53,602 bases of DNA, taken from positions 1 through 53,602 of IMG/VR virus record IMGVR_UViG_3300021964_000094. One strand, 5' to 3'. The number at the start of each line of letters is the position of its first letter. Positions within the stretch are counted from its first letter, which is position 1. Made by a program: the position numbers and the translations under genes. Shown piece after piece: positions 51,601-53,602 of this stretch. The DNA comes from a virus. The notes beneath the pieces were generated by a model. The model was not told where the DNA came from and did no database searches. It worked only from the letters and a program-made list of their open reading frames with translations.

Positions 51601-53602
51601 TGATTCTAACAGTAATTTAGATCTAGAAGCCGCAGGTAATGGTGTTATTAATATTGGGCTTAATGATGTTGTTGCTAATCAGGACGTTACAGTACAAGGT
51701 AACACAACTTTAACAAATACAACGATAAATGGATCACTTACACAAACTGGTGATCAAACAATCACAGGAGATGTTGTACAAACTGGTGGGTTAACTGTAG
51801 ACGGAGAGTTTACAGCAGGCGATTTAAAACTAGATGCTATTGAAATTGTTGGCAATGTAATACGTTCAACAGAAAGTAATGCTAATTTAGAACTTGATGC
51901 TGCAGGAACTGGCATAATTGACATTGCTAATAACGATGTTGAAATAACAAATACACTTACAGTACAAGGTACGTCAACCACAACAGGTATTACTAACACA
52001 GGTAACATTATATCTGATAGTTTTTCAACAGATCAGTTAACCATTAGTGGCAATGTAATTGAAAATACTGCTTCAAACAGTGAAATTATTTTTAGAACTA
52101 GTGGTACTGGTAACATAATACTTGACGCAGTTCAAACTCAAATAACACAAGACCTTACTGTTAGTGGAGACACAGCATTATCTAGTACAACAGTTACAGG
52201 AACATTTGATGTAACAGGAAATTCAACATTTATTGGTAATGTAACACAAACAGGATCATTAAATGTATCAGAAAATGTAAGTGTTGATGGTTATTTACAG
52301 TTAGATAATATTAAAATTGACACAAATTATATTAGTACAACTGAATCAAATAGTGATTTAGAACTTCGTGCTAGTGGAACAGGTCAAGTCGTATTCCCAA
52401 CTAGCAATGTATTAATTAATAACGACTTAGATGTAAATGGAAGCATTGTAACAAGTAACCTTAGTGTTACAGGAAGCATTATTGCTCCTGCTTTTGATAG
52501 CGGTGATATATTAATTGAGAACAATGTTGTAACTACTACATCGTCTAACAGTGATCTAGAATTACGTGCCTCTGGCACAGGTGAAATACTTGTTCCTAGT
52601 AATAATGTACAAATTGACAACGATTTAAATGTTGACGGTATTACTAGTTTAAATGATACAACAATTAACGGTACATTAACACACGTAGGTAATACAACAC
52701 ATACTGGAAACTATAATCTAACAGGTGCTTTCAATCAAACTGGTGATTTTACAACAAGTGGATACATTGACCTACCTGATTTATTAATTGAAACTAATTT
52801 TATCAGTACAAAAACCAGTAATAGTAATTTAGAACTACGAGCTAACGGTACAGGAAAAGTAATTGTACCTAATAATGATGTTGAATTTGGACAAAACTTA
52901 ACAGTAGTCGGCGATGTTACTGCTAGTGATATTAACATCACAGGCGTATTGAGCGCACCTGTAATATCAAATGGCAATATTGAGATTGATAATAATGTTA
53001 TTAGAACTACGCAATCAAATTCAGACTTAGAATTAAGAGCTAATGGAACTGGTACTGTTCTTATTCCTGATAATGATGTACAAATTGATAATGATTTAAC
53101 AGTTTCAAACAATACAGTAGTTGAAACATTAACTGCTAATGGATTAATACTTAATGGCAATGTTGTTCAAACAGGAAATTACACACAGAGCAATGGTACA
53201 CAAACATTAAACGGTCAATTAACTGTTAATGATAAAGCTCAATTTGAAGAAATTCAAATTAACACGAACTTTATCACTACTACAACTACAAATACTGATT
53301 TAGAATTACGTGCCGCAGGCACAGGACAAGTAATTGTACCTAATAATGATGTTACTATCACACAAGATCTAACTATTGGCGGTAACATCACAGCAACTGG
53401 CATTACTGTTGAAGATGATTTAAACGCAGATGTAATTAGTAACGGTGACATTGAGATTGAAGGCAATGTTATCACTACAACTTTAAGTAACAGTAATTTA
53501 GAACTACGTGCCAATGGTGCTGGTGTTATACTTGTTCCATCAAACGATTTTGAAATCGATAACGACTTAACAGTTAACGGTACAACAAATCTTTCAGATA
53601 CA
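48695..53602 (+). CDS. Giant tail fibre, second paralog, with an inserted LamG-like domain; runs off the right edge
   Basis: At least 1636 residues. TTG 48695 is chosen because AGGAG (48684-48688) sits 6 bases upstream and the N-terminus then matches the first fibre: MSQLGRISGPLLKANLLRNG, IDLAFENDLLYLDVTNGRVG. The beta-helix region follows (RPGNTYYVSVNGSDLNNTGT, VPVGVTVRGTGIRSVTIEP). Residues about 509-707 hold a concanavalin/LamG-like domain absent from the first fibre: KFGASSLLLDGTGDYVGYST, FTVEGWIRLG, TWYHVAISRSSGSTKLFVNG, LDDIRVSDIARYTATF. After it, VRAIGSANVYG resumes the alignment. From about 960 the SNSDLELRASGTG modules repeat (10 seen up to the window end). Carbohydrate binding to a host surface polymer is inferred for the inserted domain. 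The right end is cut by the window, not by a stop. Confidence 0.85.
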   Translation, partial: MSQLGRISGPLLKANLLRNGIDLAFENDLLYLDVTNGRVGINTNAPTHELEVSGTTRTTNLEVTNSVSLSNFTISNNTISNDAGDITFTSPVIINNELTFDDMRIFDNVIETTSSNADLEIRTSGTGIIDLQSDVLVGGNLHVNGNITADGTIGLGDSVSDIINFNARIASDLIPSENDRWTIGKDPDDSTNTRWNDLWAVNLYADSVFSANIVIDGINLATRPGNTYYVSVNGSDLNNTGTHQNDPVESVGYALSQASSGDTIWIYPGTYTETFPLVVPVGVTVRGTGIRSVTIEPTAATRNKNAFELNGETTVEDLTVANFEYDSGNDTGYAFVFANNITVTSRSPYVRNITVSTKGSTVRLGTNPPEDPLGFNAGDAGKGAKIDGSVANASSNEASMLFHSATFITPGVDTITATNGTRVEWLNSFTYYANKGMNLLSGTAGFSGDGKTRIKISNTGGTFAVNDTLSYYDVDGTTVLASGTIESINGDFYNIDGKVTGFETLEDRAGKSGTAYGDAQLDTSQAKFGASSLLLDGTGDYVGYSTQPDFGFGTGDFTVEGWIRLGALALDQTVFDFRNGADGDTAPVLRINTSNQLEFAPADTAQITGTALSSLTWYHVAISRSSGSTKLFVNGTQQGSTYTDANDYGTSKPLTIGAKHSGTNFLNGHLDDIRVSDIARYTATFAAPGAAFTSDTNTVLLLHFNGSDGTTVIVDDGITTQDIRTTSGGTASKIDFANYSDFGVEVRAIGSANVYGNYGVYGDGDGVIAYLIGHNLAYIGTGKSSENDETQVIQANEITELNRAKILYSTVDQSGDFRVGDQFYVNQRTGEVSFSNSELDVTGSLTFTSGGNTTFIDATRIDTGNLRLSGNTISSTTGDINVNPYTDQLNLNSDVTVTGDLNITQDANIGGNLVLVGDIILSAKVDSDIIPSTDDTYSLGSPTNQWNTVYASRLFTENIEIDNNKIRTLDSNSNLDLEAAGNGVINIGLNDVVANQDVTVQGNTTLTNTTINGSLTQTGDQTITGDVVQTGGLTVDGEFTAGDLKLDAIEIVGNVIRSTESNANLELDAAGTGIIDIANNDVEITNTLTVQGTSTTTGITNTGNIISDSFSTDQLTISGNVIENTASNSEIIFRTSGTGNIILDAVQTQITQDLTVSGDTALSSTTVTGTFDVTGNSTFIGNVTQTGSLNVSENVSVDGYLQLDNIKIDTNYISTTESNSDLELRASGTGQVVFPTSNVLINNDLDVNGSIVTSNLSVTGSIIAPAFDSGDILIENNVVTTTSSNSDLELRASGTGEILVPSNNVQIDNDLNVDGITSLNDTTINGTLTHVGNTTHTGNYNLTGAFNQTGDFTTSGYIDLPDLLIETNFISTKTSNSNLELRANGTGKVIVPNNDVEFGQNLTVVGDVTASDINITGVLSAPVISNGNIEIDNNVIRTTQSNSDLELRANGTGTVLIPDNDVQIDNDLTVSNNTVVETLTANGLILNGNVVQTGNYTQSNGTQTLNGQLTVNDKAQFEEIQINTNFITTTTTNTDLELRAAGTGQVIVPNNDVTITQDLTIGGNITATGITVEDDLNADVISNGDIEIEGNVITTTLSNSNLELRANGAGVILVPSNDFEIDNDLTVNGTTNLSDT
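51590..53540 (+). repeat. Tandem fibre-module repeats in the second giant fibre
   Basis: Nine modules with the 'SNsdLELrasGtG' motif occur near 51600, 51870, 52080, 52340, 52550, 52810, 53010, 53290 and 53490, and continue off the window; one earlier degenerate copy is near 49030. They match the array of the first fibre at amino-acid and partly at DNA level. Confidence 0.85.

Noticed and set aside
45160-53540. Regular repeats considered as a CRISPR-like array or diversity-generating template
   Set aside because: Repeats are in frame within fibre genes, vary in length, and no cas gene or reverse transcriptase is present.

Overview
The window is part of the genome of a T4-like myovirus (contractile-tailed phage), almost certainly from a marine host. 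The evidence is recognisable T4-type gene products (gp6, gp25, gp5, gp53, gp55, gp47, gp46, gp26, gp20, gp21, gp22, gp23), perfect or near-perfect T4-type late promoter cores (TATAAATA and relatives), and an AT-rich composition. Long beta-rich fibre proteins with SNSDLELRASGTG-type repeats also suggest marine T4-like phages. The host cannot be fixed from this sequence; a SAR11-type or other AT-rich marine bacterium is only a guess. No tRNA, integrase, reverse transcriptase, CRISPR array or rRNA was seen. Terminase, sheath and tube genes (gp17, gp18, gp19) were not recognised and probably lie outside.

Region by region. (1) 1-19929, minus strand: one late baseplate operon read right to left. 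Its order is tail-tube-cap-like protein, gp53-like, a 703-residue hub-like protein, gp5 spike, gp25, gp6, then a giant structural protein of at least 3581 residues that runs off the left edge. Genes are coupled by TAATG stop/start overlaps. (2) 20021-24375, plus strand: regulatory and replication genes: the late sigma factor gp55, a consensus sigma-70 promoter, the recombination nuclease pair gp47/gp46, a small conserved-looking protein and a GIY-YIG-type nuclease. (3) 24376-24896: over 500 bases without a convincing gene but full of hairpins, ending in a perfect late promoter and a two-hairpin leader. (4) 24897-26204, plus: a low-complexity probable virion protein, convergent with (5) 26201-27375, minus: gp26-like hub/chaperone gene with a small second frame. 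(6) 27453-32797, plus: two tandem paralogous tape-measure-like genes, the first carrying an M15-type peptidase signature. (7) 32810-39329, plus: head module: portal gp20, two small genes, an acidic core protein, protease gp21, scaffold gp22, capsid gp23, then a strong terminator. (8) 39381-53602, plus: a small gene behind its own sigma-70 promoter, then late virion/fibre genes and two giant paralogous fibres, the second cut by the right edge.

The genes form a coherent late programme: gp55 would direct polymerase to the TATAAATA-like sites found in front of the baseplate, tape-measure, head-core and fibre units, while gp46/gp47 sit behind a host-type promoter.

The most striking signal is at the end of the gp26-like gene. 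A perfect X XXY YYZ slippery heptamer (T TTT TTC) is followed after 6 bases by an 8-bp perfect stem, and a -1 slip would fuse gp26 to a 76-residue extension in an open -1 frame. This mirrors the G/GT tail-chaperone frameshift of other long-tailed phages, and it sits next to the tape-measure genes. Other notable signals are the hairpin-dense 24376-24796 interval (possible noncoding RNA), the tape-measure duplication, a propeller and carbohydrate-binding-like repeats in the giant baseplate protein, a LamG-like insertion in the second giant fibre, and structured late leaders.
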